DNA of 64,000 nt from Enterovibrio baiacu (GTDB taxonomy: Bacteria > Pseudomonadota > Gammaproteobacteria > Enterobacterales > Vibrionaceae), in NCBI RefSeq assembly GCF_004120195.1, contig NZ_SCHN01000012.1, forward strand, positions 163,221 through 227,220, read 5' to 3'. Under the pieces are notes generated by a model, which worked only from the letters and a program-made list of their open reading frames with translations, did no database searches and had not been told where the DNA came from. The translations under genes and the position numbers were made by a program. How positions within the stretch are numbered: position 1 is the stretch's first letter; each line of letters begins with the position of its first letter. Of the stretch, positions 26,053 to 35,447 are shown in pieces.

Positions 26053-27945
26053 TTAAATACCCAACTTGCCCCAGATTTCATCAACCTTTGCGACGATTTC
26101 CGGATCTTTTGAAATTGGTGTCCCCCACTCTCGCGTGGATTCTCCCGGCCATTTATTGGTGGCATCTAATCCCATTTTAGACCCGACCTTGCTAGGCAGC
26201 GACGAATTCTCAAGGACGTCATCAGGCGTGTTGTCGACCATCAGGGTATCACGGGATGGATCCATTCGGGTGGTAATCGCCCAAATCACATCGTTCCAAT
26301 CACGAATATCCACATCATCATGATCAAACACCATCACGAAATGAATGTCTGCAACCTGTTCAAATTCAGACCAAATCCCTTTCATAATGCGTGGCCCATC
26401 GCCGAGTGCGGATTTGTTGATGGTCACCAGCGCCATGCGATTTGCCGCCGCTTCCGCGGGTAGATGAAAATCAACAATCTCAGGGAATGCCGCTTTCAGA
26501 GCGCGAACACTGGCTTCAACATCTTCCGCATCAGGCTCGATGTCAGACACGTGTGCAGAATTGGCCAACTCAGCATCCCATTTGATGGTGGCATCTAGCC
26601 CCATTTTGGAGCCAAGCCCCACCACCGGAGACGCAAAATCGAGGGAATCGATGGGCGTATTCTCAATCATCACGGTATCGCGCTTTGGATCCATACGGGT
26701 CGTCATCGCGTTGACCACACTGCCCCAATCACGGGTGTTCACGTCTTCATCCACCACAATCACGTACTTGGTGTACATAAACTGACGAAGGAAAGACCAC
26801 ACACCCATCATCACGCGCTTGGCATGCCCTGGGTATTGCTTCTTCATGCTCACGACCGCCATGCGGTATGAGCACCCTTCAGGGGGCAGATAAAAATCCA
26901 CAATCTCGGGGAACTGCTTTTGAAGAATCGGCACAAACACTTCATTAAGCGCGACGCCCAATACCGCTGGCTCATCCGGTGGGCGGCCTGTATAGGTACT
27001 GTGATAGATAGGTTTCTCACGCATGGTGATGTGCGTGATGGTGAACACGTGGTGGCTTTCCACTTCGTTGTAGTAGCCCGTGTGATCGCCATAAGGGCCT
27101 TCATCTGCGTACTCGGTTGGGTCAATGTACCCTTCCATCACGATTTCCGCACTTGCTGGCACGTCGAGTGAATTGCTGATGCTTTTCACCACTTCGGTCT
27201 TACTACCGCGCAGTAAGCCCGCAAAGGCGTATTCAGACAAGGTATCCGGCACAGGTGTGACCGCGCCAAGAATGGTGGCAGGGTCTGCACCAAACGCGAC
27301 TGAAACAGGGAAAGGTTCGCCCGGGTGGGTTTCCATCCAATCACGTAAATCTAGCGCACCGCCGCGGTGAGCCAGCCATCGCATGATGACTTTGTTCTTG
27401 GCGATCTTTTGTTGGCGATAAATACCGAGGTTTTGGCGTTTCTTGTTCGGCCCTTTGGTGACGGTTAACCCCCACGTCAGCAGCGGTGCGACATCATCCG
27501 GCCAGCAACTCATCACGGGGATTTTGTCGAGATCAACGTCATCGCCGGTCCACACAATGTCCTGACACGCGGCTTTACGCAGCTTTTTGGCCGGCATGTT
27601 CAGCACTTGTCGAAACACGGGCAATTTATCGAGCGCGTCTTTGAAGCCTTTCGGTGGTTCAGGCTCTTTCAGGTAAGCCAAGAGCTTTCCGACTTCACGA
27701 AGCTCTTTCACTTCGTCCCGTCCCATGCCCATTGCAACGCGCTTCGGCGTCCCAAACAAATTGGCAAGAACAGGTATGTCGTACCCAATGGGATTTTCAA
27801 ACAGCAATGCAGGGCCACCAGCGCGCAGCACGCGGTCGGCAATTTCTGTCATTTCCTGATCAGGACTCACAGGCTGTGCAATGCGTTTTAGCTCACCGAC
27901 AGATTCCAAATAGTCGATGAACTTACGTAAGTCAGTAAATTTCAT
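26053..27945 (-). CDS. ubiD: Polyprenyl-hydroxybenzoate decarboxylase UbiD with duplicated C-terminal segment
   Basis: Prenylated-FMN-dependent decarboxylase of ubiquinone biosynthesis. [27 protein letters not shown] and [13 protein letters not shown] are the cofactor and catalytic motifs. The protein is 630 aa, against 497 in E. coli (from memory). The excess is explained by a tandem internal repeat: residues about 345-456 and 487-599 both run from FPEIVDF to SKMGLDAT and share RMDPxRDT and NTPxD. The second copy continues into the usual C-terminus ([18 protein letters not shown]). It heads the ubiD-ferredoxin-fre operon. Confidence 0.95.
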   Translation of the reverse strand: MKFTDLRKFIDYLESVGELKRIAQPVSPDQEMTEIADRVLRAGGPALLFENPIGYDIPVLANLFGTPKRVAMGMGRDEVKELREVGKLLAYLKEPEPPKGFKDALDKLPVFRQVLNMPAKKLRKAACQDIVWTGDDVDLDKIPVMSCWPDDVAPLLTWGLTVTKGPNKKRQNLGIYRQQKIAKNKVIMRWLAHRGGALDLRDWMETHPGEPFPVSVAFGADPATILGAVTPVPDTLSEYAFAGLLRGSKTEVVKSISNSLDVPASAEIVMEGYIDPTEYADEGPYGDHTGYYNEVESHHVFTITHITMREKPIYHSTYTGRPPDEPAVLGVALNEVFVPILQKQFPEIVDFYLPPEGCSYRMAVVSMKKQYPGHAKRVMMGVWSFLRQFMYTKYVIVVDEDVNTRDWGSVVNAMTTRMDPKRDTVMIENTPIDSLDFASPVVGLGSKMGLDATIKWDAELANSAHVSDIEPDAEDVEASVRALKAAFPEIVDFHLPAEAAANRMALVTINKSALGDGPRIMKGIWSEFEQVADIHFVMVFDHDDVDIRDWNDVIWAITTRMDPSRDTLMVDNTPDDVLENSSLPSKVGSKMGLDATNKWPGESTREWGTPISKDPEIVAKVDEIWGKLGI

Positions 27946-28035
27946 AACCTTCCCGGGCGGGGTGTGATGGATTGATTATAACGAGATGACCAAGGCGTAT
28001 CAGTGTCCAATATACTGAAATACGCACATTTTGGA

Positions 28036-29034
28036 TTACTCCTTGGCGAGGTCGATGCCTTTTTCAATGTTTCTGTGCGTGACACCCGACGTTGTTTCTA
28101 ACGCCTCCTCAAGCCACGGTGTATGCCCTTTTTTGGCCACCATTAACGCGACAGCTTTGCCTCGCTGTCTGTCACTTATCTGTTTCAGCAAGAAGGCTTT
28201 CACCTCATCCGGCAAGGGCTTTAAGCCAGCCAATTGACGGGTAGCGACATTACGAAGCAACGGGTTCACACTGGCCGCTATCATCTGGGTAATCTTGGCT
28301 TGGGTCATGGGCGGCATATTCAGGTGCTGAAGCTCGGTCAAGCTATGTGCATCCGTCCGGCGTCGCCATAACAATTCATACAATGCCGGATTGCCGCTTT
28401 TGCGCGCCAATGCGCCAAGCACAGCATTGTCAGGGATCCACACGATGTTTTTGTCGTTGAGATAGAGCGCGACAAGCTTGTCGACATTTTCTGACGTCAT
28501 CCGCGCAATCATGTCCACCAAGGCATCGCGTCGCAATGGGTAATCGGACGAGGTGAATGATAGCCACTTCGACAGCATCAATTGGTTGTAGCCAAGCAAC
28601 CGACGCACTTCGTCTTGCAGCAATTTTACTTCCCAGTGGTTCAGTACCCAGCGCGCTTCACCCGCATAGTTAAATGCAGGAATAGTGACCCAATAGCCAT
28701 CACCCTGGCTTTTTAACAAATACTGCGGCTGTTGATGACTGATTTTGACAAGAAACTTCTCCCGTTCAGGTGTCATGCTGTCAAAGCTGGCTGCGCGTCG
28801 AGCCAGAACCATCAAGGCTTCTTCTCGGATAAGTAGAGGGACAGTGGCGAGGTAGGTGTCGAGCTTATCAAATTCATTCGCATCAAAGATGCGCGTTGCT
28901 TCCATCACTGACTGAACGGCTTTGGGGCTTGCCATGGAATCAGACACATCGCAGGGAGAAACCACGATCGCGCGCGTTGCACTTGAAAGTAAGCACAAAG
29001 CGAAGGCGAACAGTATTGCGAAGAAACGTTTCAT
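28036..29034 (-). CDS. Exported protein with helical repeats, function unknown
   Basis: A 332-residue protein with a clear signal peptide (MKRFFAILFAFALCLLSSATRA). The mature part is mostly alpha-helical with HEAT-like spacing (LARKSGNPALYELLWRR, VNPLLRNVATRQLAGLKPLPDEVKAFLLKQI, ALMVAKKGHTPWLEEALETT). AGGA seven bases before the ATG at 29034 sets the start. I do not recognise a named family. It lies alone between ubiD and rho; a periplasmic scaffold role is only a guess. Confidence 0.7.
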   Translation of the reverse strand: MKRFFAILFAFALCLLSSATRAIVVSPCDVSDSMASPKAVQSVMEATRIFDANEFDKLDTYLATVPLLIREEALMVLARRAASFDSMTPEREKFLVKISHQQPQYLLKSQGDGYWVTIPAFNYAGEARWVLNHWEVKLLQDEVRRLLGYNQLMLSKWLSFTSSDYPLRRDALVDMIARMTSENVDKLVALYLNDKNIVWIPDNAVLGALARKSGNPALYELLWRRRTDAHSLTELQHLNMPPMTQAKITQMIAASVNPLLRNVATRQLAGLKPLPDEVKAFLLKQISDRQRGKAVALMVAKKGHTPWLEEALETTSGVTHRNIEKGIDLAKE

Positions 29035-29152
29035 CCCAGAATCCTGTATCAACACATCCCAATATGTTGATTATCTCGTTGCTTAGCTCAATTCTGAGGA
29101 TGAATCTCACTTTTGGCAACTGATAAGGTTGTTAGCAAATATGTTTAAGATG

Positions 29153-29184
29153 CAAAAAAGCACCGCTAAGCGGTGCTTTTCTTC
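29153..29184 (-). terminator. rho terminator
   Basis: Hairpin AAAAGCACCGC-TAA-GCGGTGCTTTT with T6 on the minus strand, directly after the rho stop. Confidence 0.9.
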
Positions 29185-29200
29185 TTAAAACAAGGCGTCG

Positions 29201-30469
29201 TTATGATTTTTGACGGCGCATTGCTTCAAAGAATTCATCGTTGGTTTTGGTCATGGCCAACTTATCAATGAGGAATTCCATGCCTTCGATTTCGCCCATA
29301 GGGTGAACAATCTTACGCAGGATCCACATTTTCTGTAGCTCGTCTGCTTTAGTAAGCAGTTCTTCACGACGCGTACCAGAGCGAGTGAAGTCGATAGCTG
29401 GGAAGACACGCTTCTCTGCAATCTTACGAGATAGGTGCAGTTCCATGTTACCTGTACCTTTAAATTCTTCGTAGATTACTTCATCCATCTTCGAGCCAGT
29501 ATCAACCAACGCCGTTGCGATGATGGTCAAGCTACCACCTTCTTCAACGTTACGTGCAGCACCGAAGAAACGCTTAGGACGGTGCAGTGCGTTCGCATCC
29601 ACACCACCGGTCAGTACTTTGCCTGAGCTTGGTACCACGGTGTTGTATGCACGTGCCAGACGCGTAATGGAATCCAGAAGGATAACCACATCTTTCTTGT
29701 GTTCAACAAGGCGTTTTGCTTTTTCGATAACCATTTCCGCAACTTGTACGTGACGGCTTGCTGGTTCATCGAACGTTGATGCAATCACTTCACCTTTAAC
29801 AAGGCGCTGCATCTCGGTCACTTCTTCTGGACGTTCGTCGATAAGAAGTACCATCAGCTCACACTCAGGGTGGTTGTAAGCAATGCTCTGCGCGATGTTT
29901 TGCAGCAACATGGTTTTACCGGCTTTCGGTGGGGCAACGATCAGACCACGTTGACCCTTACCGATTGGCGATGCCAAATCCAGCACACGTGCTGTGATAT
30001 CTTCGGTAGAACCGTTACCACGCTCCATCACCATACGCTCGTTGGCGTGCAGTGGCGTCAGGTTTTCAAACAGGATCTTGTTACGGGCATTGTCAGGTTT
30101 GTCGTGGTTAACTTCGTTCACTTTCAAAAGTGCGAAGTAACGCTCGCCGTCTTTAGGCGGACGGATTTTACCTGAAATGGTGTCACCGGTACGTAGGTTG
30201 AAACGGCGAATTTGGCTTGGCGATACGTAAATATCGTCAGGACCCGCAAGGTAAGAGCTGTCTGCGCTACGCAGGAAGCCAAAACCGTCCTGAAGAATTT
30301 CCAGCACGCCGTTTCCAAAAATATCTTCGCCGCCTTTCGCATGTTGCTTCAAAATCGCAAAGATAATGTCTTGTTTACGGAGGCGGGCGAGATTCTCAAG
30401 GCCCATAGTCTTTTCGCCTAAGGCGACCAGCTCAGATACGGCCTGATTCTTCAGTTCGGTAAGATTCAT
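29201..30469 (-). CDS. rho: Transcription termination factor Rho
   Basis: Hexameric RNA helicase that ends transcription. The RNA-binding cold-shock domain ([20 protein letters not shown]...[19 protein letters not shown]), Walker A PPKAGKT, Walker [16 protein letters not shown] and the Q- and R-loop segments are nearly identical to E. coli. The ATG at 30469 gives MNLTELKN, the standard N-terminus (422 aa); an in-frame upstream TTG lacks support. No strong Shine-Dalgarno precedes the ATG, which fits the known tight control of rho. It lies downstream of trxA, as in E. coli. Confidence 0.97.
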   Translation of the reverse strand: MNLTELKNQAVSELVALGEKTMGLENLARLRKQDIIFAILKQHAKGGEDIFGNGVLEILQDGFGFLRSADSSYLAGPDDIYVSPSQIRRFNLRTGDTISGKIRPPKDGERYFALLKVNEVNHDKPDNARNKILFENLTPLHANERMVMERGNGSTEDITARVLDLASPIGKGQRGLIVAPPKAGKTMLLQNIAQSIAYNHPECELMVLLIDERPEEVTEMQRLVKGEVIASTFDEPASRHVQVAEMVIEKAKRLVEHKKDVVILLDSITRLARAYNTVVPSSGKVLTGGVDANALHRPKRFFGAARNVEEGGSLTIIATALVDTGSKMDEVIYEEFKGTGNMELHLSRKIAEKRVFPAIDFTRSGTRREELLTKADELQKMWILRKIVHPMGEIEGMEFLIDKLAMTKTNDEFFEAMRRQKS

Positions 30470-30619
30470 AGTGGTAGGTGTCTTGTCAGTCAAAGTTGAG
30501 GTCTGATTTAATTAGAGTGTATGTGATCACGGGTGTGAACGAGAAATGAACAGATGAACAATTTACGTGCAATAAATTAGCACCAGAATAGTAAACTGTC
30601 TAGCAGATGGAAGAATTAA

Positions 30620-30643
30620 GCCGCGTCCAGGGTGGTACACGGC
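30620..30643 (-). terminator. Weak terminator or attenuator between trxA and rho
   Basis: Minus-strand GCCGTGT/ACGCGGC stem with one G-U pair, followed by TTAATTCTT. It lies about 13 bases after trxA and could end trxA transcripts or take part in rho leader attenuation. Confidence 0.4.
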
Positions 30644-30655
30644 TTCTATGTCACA

Positions 30656-30982
30656 TTACAGGTTTGCGTCTAGGAACTCTTTCAATTGAGTTTTAGACAG
30701 AGCGCCAACCTTAGTTGCTGCAACGCCGCCGTCTTTAAACAGCAGCAAAGTCGGGATACCACGGATACCGAATTTAGGTGGTGTACCCGCATTCTGATCG
30801 ATATTCAGTTTACCGATAGTGACTTTCCCTTCGTATTCTTCTGAGATCTCATCAAGAATCGGGGCGATCATTTTACAAGGACCACACCATTCAGCCCAGA
30901 AATCTACTAGCACAGGGCCAGCTGCTTTAATAACGTCAGCCTCGAAGCTGTCGTCAGTCAGCTGCAAAATCTTGTCGCTCAT
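30656..30982 (-). CDS. trxA: Thioredoxin 1
   Basis: A 108-residue thioredoxin with the active site WCGPC at residues 32-36 and cis-Pro segment RGIPTLLLF. Reduces protein disulfides in the cytoplasm using electrons from thioredoxin reductase. GGAG six bases before the ATG at 30982 sets the start over an upstream in-frame codon. It is divergent from rhlB and upstream of rho, the arrangement seen in E. coli. Confidence 0.97.
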   Translation of the reverse strand: MSDKILQLTDDSFEADVIKAAGPVLVDFWAEWCGPCKMIAPILDEISEEYEGKVTIGKLNIDQNAGTPPKFGIRGIPTLLLFKDGGVAATKVGALSKTQLKEFLDANL

Positions 30983-31095
30983 CTTCCACTCCAATGATTG
31001 CTTTTTGTCACTGGCGATATACCAACCAGTAAATCATCACACTATTTGAATGTATTCACTATCGTATTGCAAGCCTAAGCTGATATTCTATGCGG

Positions 31096-32397
31096 ATGAA
31101 AATGACGCATCTCACAGAGCAGAAATTTGCCGACTTCGGTCTACACGCCGATGTTATCAAAGGTTTGGAAGAAAAAGGGTTTCATAATTGTACCCCTATC
31201 CAAGCCTTGGCATTGCCGGTCCTGCTCACCGGCCAAGACATTGCAGGACAGGCCCAAACGGGTACAGGTAAGACACTGGCATTCCTGACTGCTACTTTCC
31301 ATCACTTGCTAACGACTGAGGCACCTGCCGATCGTAAGAAGAATTGCCCACGCGCTATTATCATGGCACCTACGCGTGAACTTGCGATTCAGATCTACAA
31401 CGACGCTGCCCCACTGCTAGCCTCAACCTCGCTAACCGCAGGCCTTGCCTACGGCGGCGAAGCGTACGACAAACAAAAAGAAGTGCTGGAAAACGGCGTT
31501 GATATCCTTATCGGCACCTGTGGTCGCATCATCGACTTCTACAAACAGCGCGTTTTTGACCTAAGTGCCATCCAAGCCGTTGTGCTTGATGAAGCCGACC
31601 GCATGTTCGACCTTGGCTTTATTAAAGACATCCGCTTCTTGTTCCGTCGCATGCCTGCACCTGCAGATCGTCTGAACATGCTGTTCTCTGCAACGCTGTC
31701 TTACCGCGTTCAAGAGCTGGCGTTTGAACACATGACAAACCCAGAACACGTTGAAGTGGAACCTGACCAAAAAACGGGTCACCGCATCAAAGAAGAACTG
31801 TTCTACCCGTCAAACAACGACAAAATGCGTCTGCTTCAAACCCTCATCGAAGAAGAGTGGCCAGAGCGTGCGATCATTTTCGCAAACACCAAACACCGTT
31901 GTGAAGACATCTGGGGTCACTTGGCAGCTGATGAACACCGTGTAGGTCTGTTGACGGGTGATGTGCCTCAGAAAAAACGCGTCAAAATTCTGGAAGAGTT
32001 CACCAAAGGCAACGTTGATATTCTTGTGGCAACCGATGTTGCGGCCCGTGGCCTTCACATCCCTCAAGTAACACACGTCTTCAACTACGACCTACCTGAC
32101 GACTGTGAAGATTACGTGCACCGCATCGGCCGTACTGGTCGCGCGGGCGCAAGTGGCTCGTCAATTAGCTTTGCGTGTGAAGAGTACGCCATCAATCTGC
32201 CTGCAATCGAAGAATACATCGATCACGCGATCCCTGTATCCGAATACGATGAAAGCGCATTGATGACCGAACTGCCTGCAGCGATTAAGGTGCATCGCCC
32301 ACGTCAGGTGAACGGCCGTCGCAACACCAATGGCAAGTCTGGCTCACAGCCACGCAGCCGTGGTCGTCGTCGCCCGCAACAAGCTAACAAAGCGTAA
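31096..32397 (+). CDS. rhlB: ATP-dependent RNA helicase RhlB
   Basis: DEAD-box helicase of the RNA degradosome. The Q motif ([11 protein letters not shown]), [18 protein letters not shown] in [17 protein letters not shown] and [13 protein letters not shown] are all present, and the C-terminus is basic ([21 protein letters not shown]) for RNA contact. Three in-frame ATGs occur at 31090, 31096 and 31102; 31096 gives the E. coli-like [11 protein letters not shown] length (433 aa) but the true start is uncertain. It is followed by gppA after 21 bases, so the two are cotranscribed. Confidence 0.96.
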   Translation: MKMTHLTEQKFADFGLHADVIKGLEEKGFHNCTPIQALALPVLLTGQDIAGQAQTGTGKTLAFLTATFHHLLTTEAPADRKKNCPRAIIMAPTRELAIQIYNDAAPLLASTSLTAGLAYGGEAYDKQKEVLENGVDILIGTCGRIIDFYKQRVFDLSAIQAVVLDEADRMFDLGFIKDIRFLFRRMPAPADRLNMLFSATLSYRVQELAFEHMTNPEHVEVEPDQKTGHRIKEELFYPSNNDKMRLLQTLIEEEWPERAIIFANTKHRCEDIWGHLAADEHRVGLLTGDVPQKKRVKILEEFTKGNVDILVATDVAARGLHIPQVTHVFNYDLPDDCEDYVHRIGRTGRAGASGSSISFACEEYAINLPAIEEYIDHAIPVSEYDESALMTELPAAIKVHRPRQVNGRRNTNGKSGSQPRSRGRRRPQQANKA

Positions 32398-32418
32398 TTC
32401 GCTCAGGGGTAACACAGC

Positions 32419-33900
32419 ATGGAAAACGCGCGTTCGCCCCTGTACGCTGCTATCGACCTTGGCTCCAACAGTTTCCATATGTTGGTGGTTCGAGAAGTTG
32501 AAGGCAGCGTACAAACGCTGGCAAAAATAAAACGCAAAGTCCGCCTCGCGGCAGGGTTAGATAGCCAACTTCATCTTAGCGAAGAAGCCATGCAGCGCGG
32601 CTGGGATTGCTTGTCCCTGTTTGCCGAACGCCTGCAGGACATCGACACCAACAATATTCGCATCGTCGCGACCGCGGCCCTTCGCAGTGCCAAAAACGCC
32701 GACACCTTCATTGCAAAAGCCAATCGCATTCTAGGTCACCCGATCACCGTCATTAAAGGTGAAGAGGAAGCTCGCACCATTTATCACGGCGTCGCGCATA
32801 CCTCTGGCGGCAAAGGAAAACGTCTGGTTGTCGATATCGGCGGTGCAAGCACCGAACTGATCATTGGTGAAGGCTTTGATGCCGCTGCGCTCACCAGCCT
32901 CGATATGGGCTGTGTGACTTGGCTTGAGCAGCACTTCAAAGACCGCTCTCTTACAGATTCGAGCTTCAAACACGCCATTGAAGGGGCAAAGCAAGTACTT
33001 CAACCGATCGTCGCGCGTTATCGTGAATTGGGATGGGATGTCTGTGTTGGCGCAAGCGGCACGGTACAAGCCTTACAAGAAATCATGATTGCGCAAGGCA
33101 TGGATGAGGTGATCACCCTCGCCAAACTGCACAGGTTGCGTCAACAAGCCATTGGCTGCCACCAGCTTGAAGAACTGGATATTGATGGCCTCACGCTTGA
33201 ACGCGCGTTGGTTTTCCCAAGTGGTTTGTCGATACTTATTGCCATTTTTGAAGCGCTAGACATTGAGTCAATGACGCTGGCTGGCGGCGCACTGCGCGAA
33301 GGCTTGGTCTACGGCATGATGGACAGCATGCGCAAGCAAGACATTCGAAAGCGTACCATTGAAAGCATACAGTCGCGTTACCAACTCGACACCGAGCACG
33401 CTCAACACGTTGCCGAGACCGCAGAAAAGCTGCTCGCACAGTGCGGGGAAGAATGGGTGTCCGAGCCTATCGCCAGAGACATGCTGATCACCGCCGCCCA
33501 GCTTCATGAGCTCGGGATGAGCATTGGCTTTAAGCAAGACGGCGAACACGCGGCGTATCTCATCAAGCATTTGGATTTGCCCGGTTTCACCCGCGCACAA
33601 AAACAATTGCTGGCTGAAACGCTGCGTCATTATCGCGAACAACTGCATGGCGTAAGTGCTCAAAACGCACTGTCCACCATCAGCGCAAATCGCCTCCTTC
33701 GTCTCCTTCGCTTGGCCGTTATTCTCTGCCATCGTCGAGACCAATCTGCGATTCCAGACTTCACGCTGACCGCGTCTGCAAAAGTATTAGCCCTTTCTCT
33801 GCCAGCCAATTGGCTTGAAGAAAACCCGTTAATGTCCGCAGAGCTTGCACTGGAAGCGCAGCGCCAATGCGATCATAACTGGCCGCTCACCGTGTCTTAA
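32419..33900 (+). CDS. gppA: Guanosine pentaphosphate phosphohydrolase GppA
   Basis: Ppx/GppA-family phosphatase that converts pppGpp to ppGpp in the stringent response and can also degrade polyphosphate. The ASKHA-fold motifs [28 protein letters not shown] and [12 protein letters not shown] are clear, and a C-terminal HD-like helical domain follows ([27 protein letters not shown]). Length 493 aa is normal. The rhlB-gppA pair matches E. coli. Confidence 0.94.
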   Translation: MENARSPLYAAIDLGSNSFHMLVVREVEGSVQTLAKIKRKVRLAAGLDSQLHLSEEAMQRGWDCLSLFAERLQDIDTNNIRIVATAALRSAKNADTFIAKANRILGHPITVIKGEEEARTIYHGVAHTSGGKGKRLVVDIGGASTELIIGEGFDAAALTSLDMGCVTWLEQHFKDRSLTDSSFKHAIEGAKQVLQPIVARYRELGWDVCVGASGTVQALQEIMIAQGMDEVITLAKLHRLRQQAIGCHQLEELDIDGLTLERALVFPSGLSILIAIFEALDIESMTLAGGALREGLVYGMMDSMRKQDIRKRTIESIQSRYQLDTEHAQHVAETAEKLLAQCGEEWVSEPIARDMLITAAQLHELGMSIGFKQDGEHAAYLIKHLDLPGFTRAQKQLLAETLRHYREQLHGVSAQNALSTISANRLLRLLRLAVILCHRRDQSAIPDFTLTASAKVLALSLPANWLEENPLMSAELALEAQRQCDHNWPLTVS

Positions 33901-33926
33901 GAGCTTAATTCACAAAATGCGCAGAC

Positions 33927-33957
33927 AAAAAAGCACGGCCATAGCCGTGCTTTTTCT
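33927..33957 (+). terminator. Bidirectional terminator between gppA and the TraF-like gene
   Basis: AAAAGCACGGC-CATA-GCCGTGCTTTTT hairpin with flanking A and T tracts, shared by the convergent genes. Confidence 0.9.
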
Positions 33958-33973
33958 TACATATTGCGAACCA

Positions 33974-35131
33974 TTAAAGCGTAATCACGAACTGCGCGGA
34001 AACACCAACTTGGTTTTCTTCTTCACCATAGTAAGCGCCTAAATCAAAACCAAATGCACCGAATGGTTTAAAGCCGATACCTGCCGTGATGGTATCACTC
34101 GCATAGTCGGTCATACTTGCGCTATAGCCTGCACGCAATTGTGCCCAATCCCAAGCATTCAGCTCTACACCTACACGAGCAAATTGTGTTTCATGTTCTA
34201 CTTCGCGGAAAAAGCGAGTTTTCGAAATATCGTAGTCCGCCGCAATGGTAACAACACCATTACTGTAAGCCGCACCGACTGTGTATTTTGGCTCAACCAA
34301 AAACGTCGCTTTTGAGCCGTAGCTTTGATTGGTTTCTAACTCTTGTGCAAAGATGTTTTTAGCCGTGAAGCCCAAAGTAATAGCGTCAGTCGGCAAATAG
34401 CTCACACCGAAGTCAGCATTGAATACCGTTTTCTTTTGATATTCAGAACCCAAGTCAAACTCGTCTTCTTCAAACCCACTGACGGTATTTTTATAATTCA
34501 CCGCAACAACGTGTTGTGCCTTTGGCGTGACACCAACAGACAAGCGTTGACCATCAAACGGTAACTCAACCGCACGAGCCAACGTGATACCCGCATCAAC
34601 CGTGCCACCAATCATCCCTTGAACAGTCGATGACATGTTGTCTGGGTTTGGTTGGCCTTCTAGATCACTTTCTACAACGTCAGAAAGCGCGATTGTCGCA
34701 ACATTTGCCTGAACAAAAACATTCATGCTCAGGTGCTTATTTGGAATAGCAGCAGCTAAACCAATGCTGGTATCGACATTGAGCTTTCCGTTATCAATGG
34801 CTCTCAACGCCTGTTTCCATTCATCCTGAAGAGCAAGGTCATCAGGCATGCTTTCTAGCGCTTCATCAACCTCCTGAAAATGGTCGATTTTATTGTATAA
34901 GTCATCCCCATCATGGACCCCCGCGCCCAAGGATAGCAAAAGTCCAAAATCATCAGACCCAGAGTAATTCACCGCCTGCGCAGGGTTATGGAATGGCGCC
35001 ATCAAATAAGACGACGAAGCGACTCCCGTGCCCCCCATCGCCAAAGAACGAGAATCAGACACACCGAATGCAACTGCAGGTAATGAGGTGATAGTCAGGC
35101 CAATCGCCAAAGTTAAACGCGTTTTCTTCAT
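33974..35131 (-). CDS. TraF-like outer-membrane protein (TraF_2 family)
   Basis: A 385-residue exported protein with signal peptide MKKTRLTLAIGLTITSLPAVAFG. The mature N-terminus SDSRSLAMGGTGVASSSYLMAPFHNPAQ is the signature of the family labelled conjugal transfer protein TraF (TraF_2), built like FadL/PorV-type barrels. The second half has alternating beta-strand patterns (VGVSYLPTDAITLGFTAKNIF, YTVGAAYSNGVVTIAADYDIS, QLRAGYSASM). No conjugation genes are nearby, so the name is only historical. It is divergent from the large lipoprotein gene. Confidence 0.75.
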   Translation of the reverse strand: MKKTRLTLAIGLTITSLPAVAFGVSDSRSLAMGGTGVASSSYLMAPFHNPAQAVNYSGSDDFGLLLSLGAGVHDGDDLYNKIDHFQEVDEALESMPDDLALQDEWKQALRAIDNGKLNVDTSIGLAAAIPNKHLSMNVFVQANVATIALSDVVESDLEGQPNPDNMSSTVQGMIGGTVDAGITLARAVELPFDGQRLSVGVTPKAQHVVAVNYKNTVSGFEEDEFDLGSEYQKKTVFNADFGVSYLPTDAITLGFTAKNIFAQELETNQSYGSKATFLVEPKYTVGAAYSNGVVTIAADYDISKTRFFREVEHETQFARVGVELNAWDWAQLRAGYSASMTDYASDTITAGIGFKPFGAFGFDLGAYYGEEENQVGVSAQFVITL

Positions 35132-35447
35132 TTTCTTATCTTGAAACCATAATCAAATACAACATTTTATTCTTTAAACAAGAACAAGGGGAGATTATAT
35201 GAATTTTTATACACAGCAATTTTCACCACACTACTAACGAGCGCTAATTGGCCAAAATCGGGCTGAGTTTTATTCACAAGCCACGGGAATATATGCATTT
35301 AGTGAACGAATATCACTAAATTTCGTCATTCATTAATTTTCCTCACCATCTCTATTATCCATAAAAATATGCATTTACTTATAATTTAATCAAAACGATA
35401 ATCCGCCACATAAAACACAAATAACAACATTTTATAAAAGAGGCGTT
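35132..35447. promoter_or_regulatory. AT-rich divergent regulatory region
   Basis: 316 bases between the TraF-like gene and the large lipoprotein gene, distinctly more AT-rich than its surroundings. It contains a perfect interrupted palindrome (35297-35321) and a consensus -10 box TATAAT at 35380-35385 on the plus strand, without an obvious -35. That pattern suggests activator-dependent transcription (inference). Confidence 0.5.
35297..35321. promoter_or_regulatory. Putative operator: 9-bp perfect inverted repeat with 7-bp spacer
   Basis: ATTTAGTGA, seven bases, then TCACTAAAT. It is CRP-like in its GTGA/TCAC core, but the spacing is one base too long for a canonical CRP site (TGTGA-N6-TCACA), so another dimeric regulator is plausible. 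It lies about 60 bases upstream of the TATAAT box. Confidence 0.5.

Noticed and set aside
29870..30175. 101-codon plus-strand frame inside rho
   Set aside because: It is antisense to the highly conserved rho coding sequence and has no ribosome binding site.
33974..35131. Conjugation gene cluster suggested by the TraF-like name
   Set aside because: No relaxase, pilus, coupling protein or other transfer gene is nearby, and the TraF_2 label covers chromosomal outer-membrane proteins.
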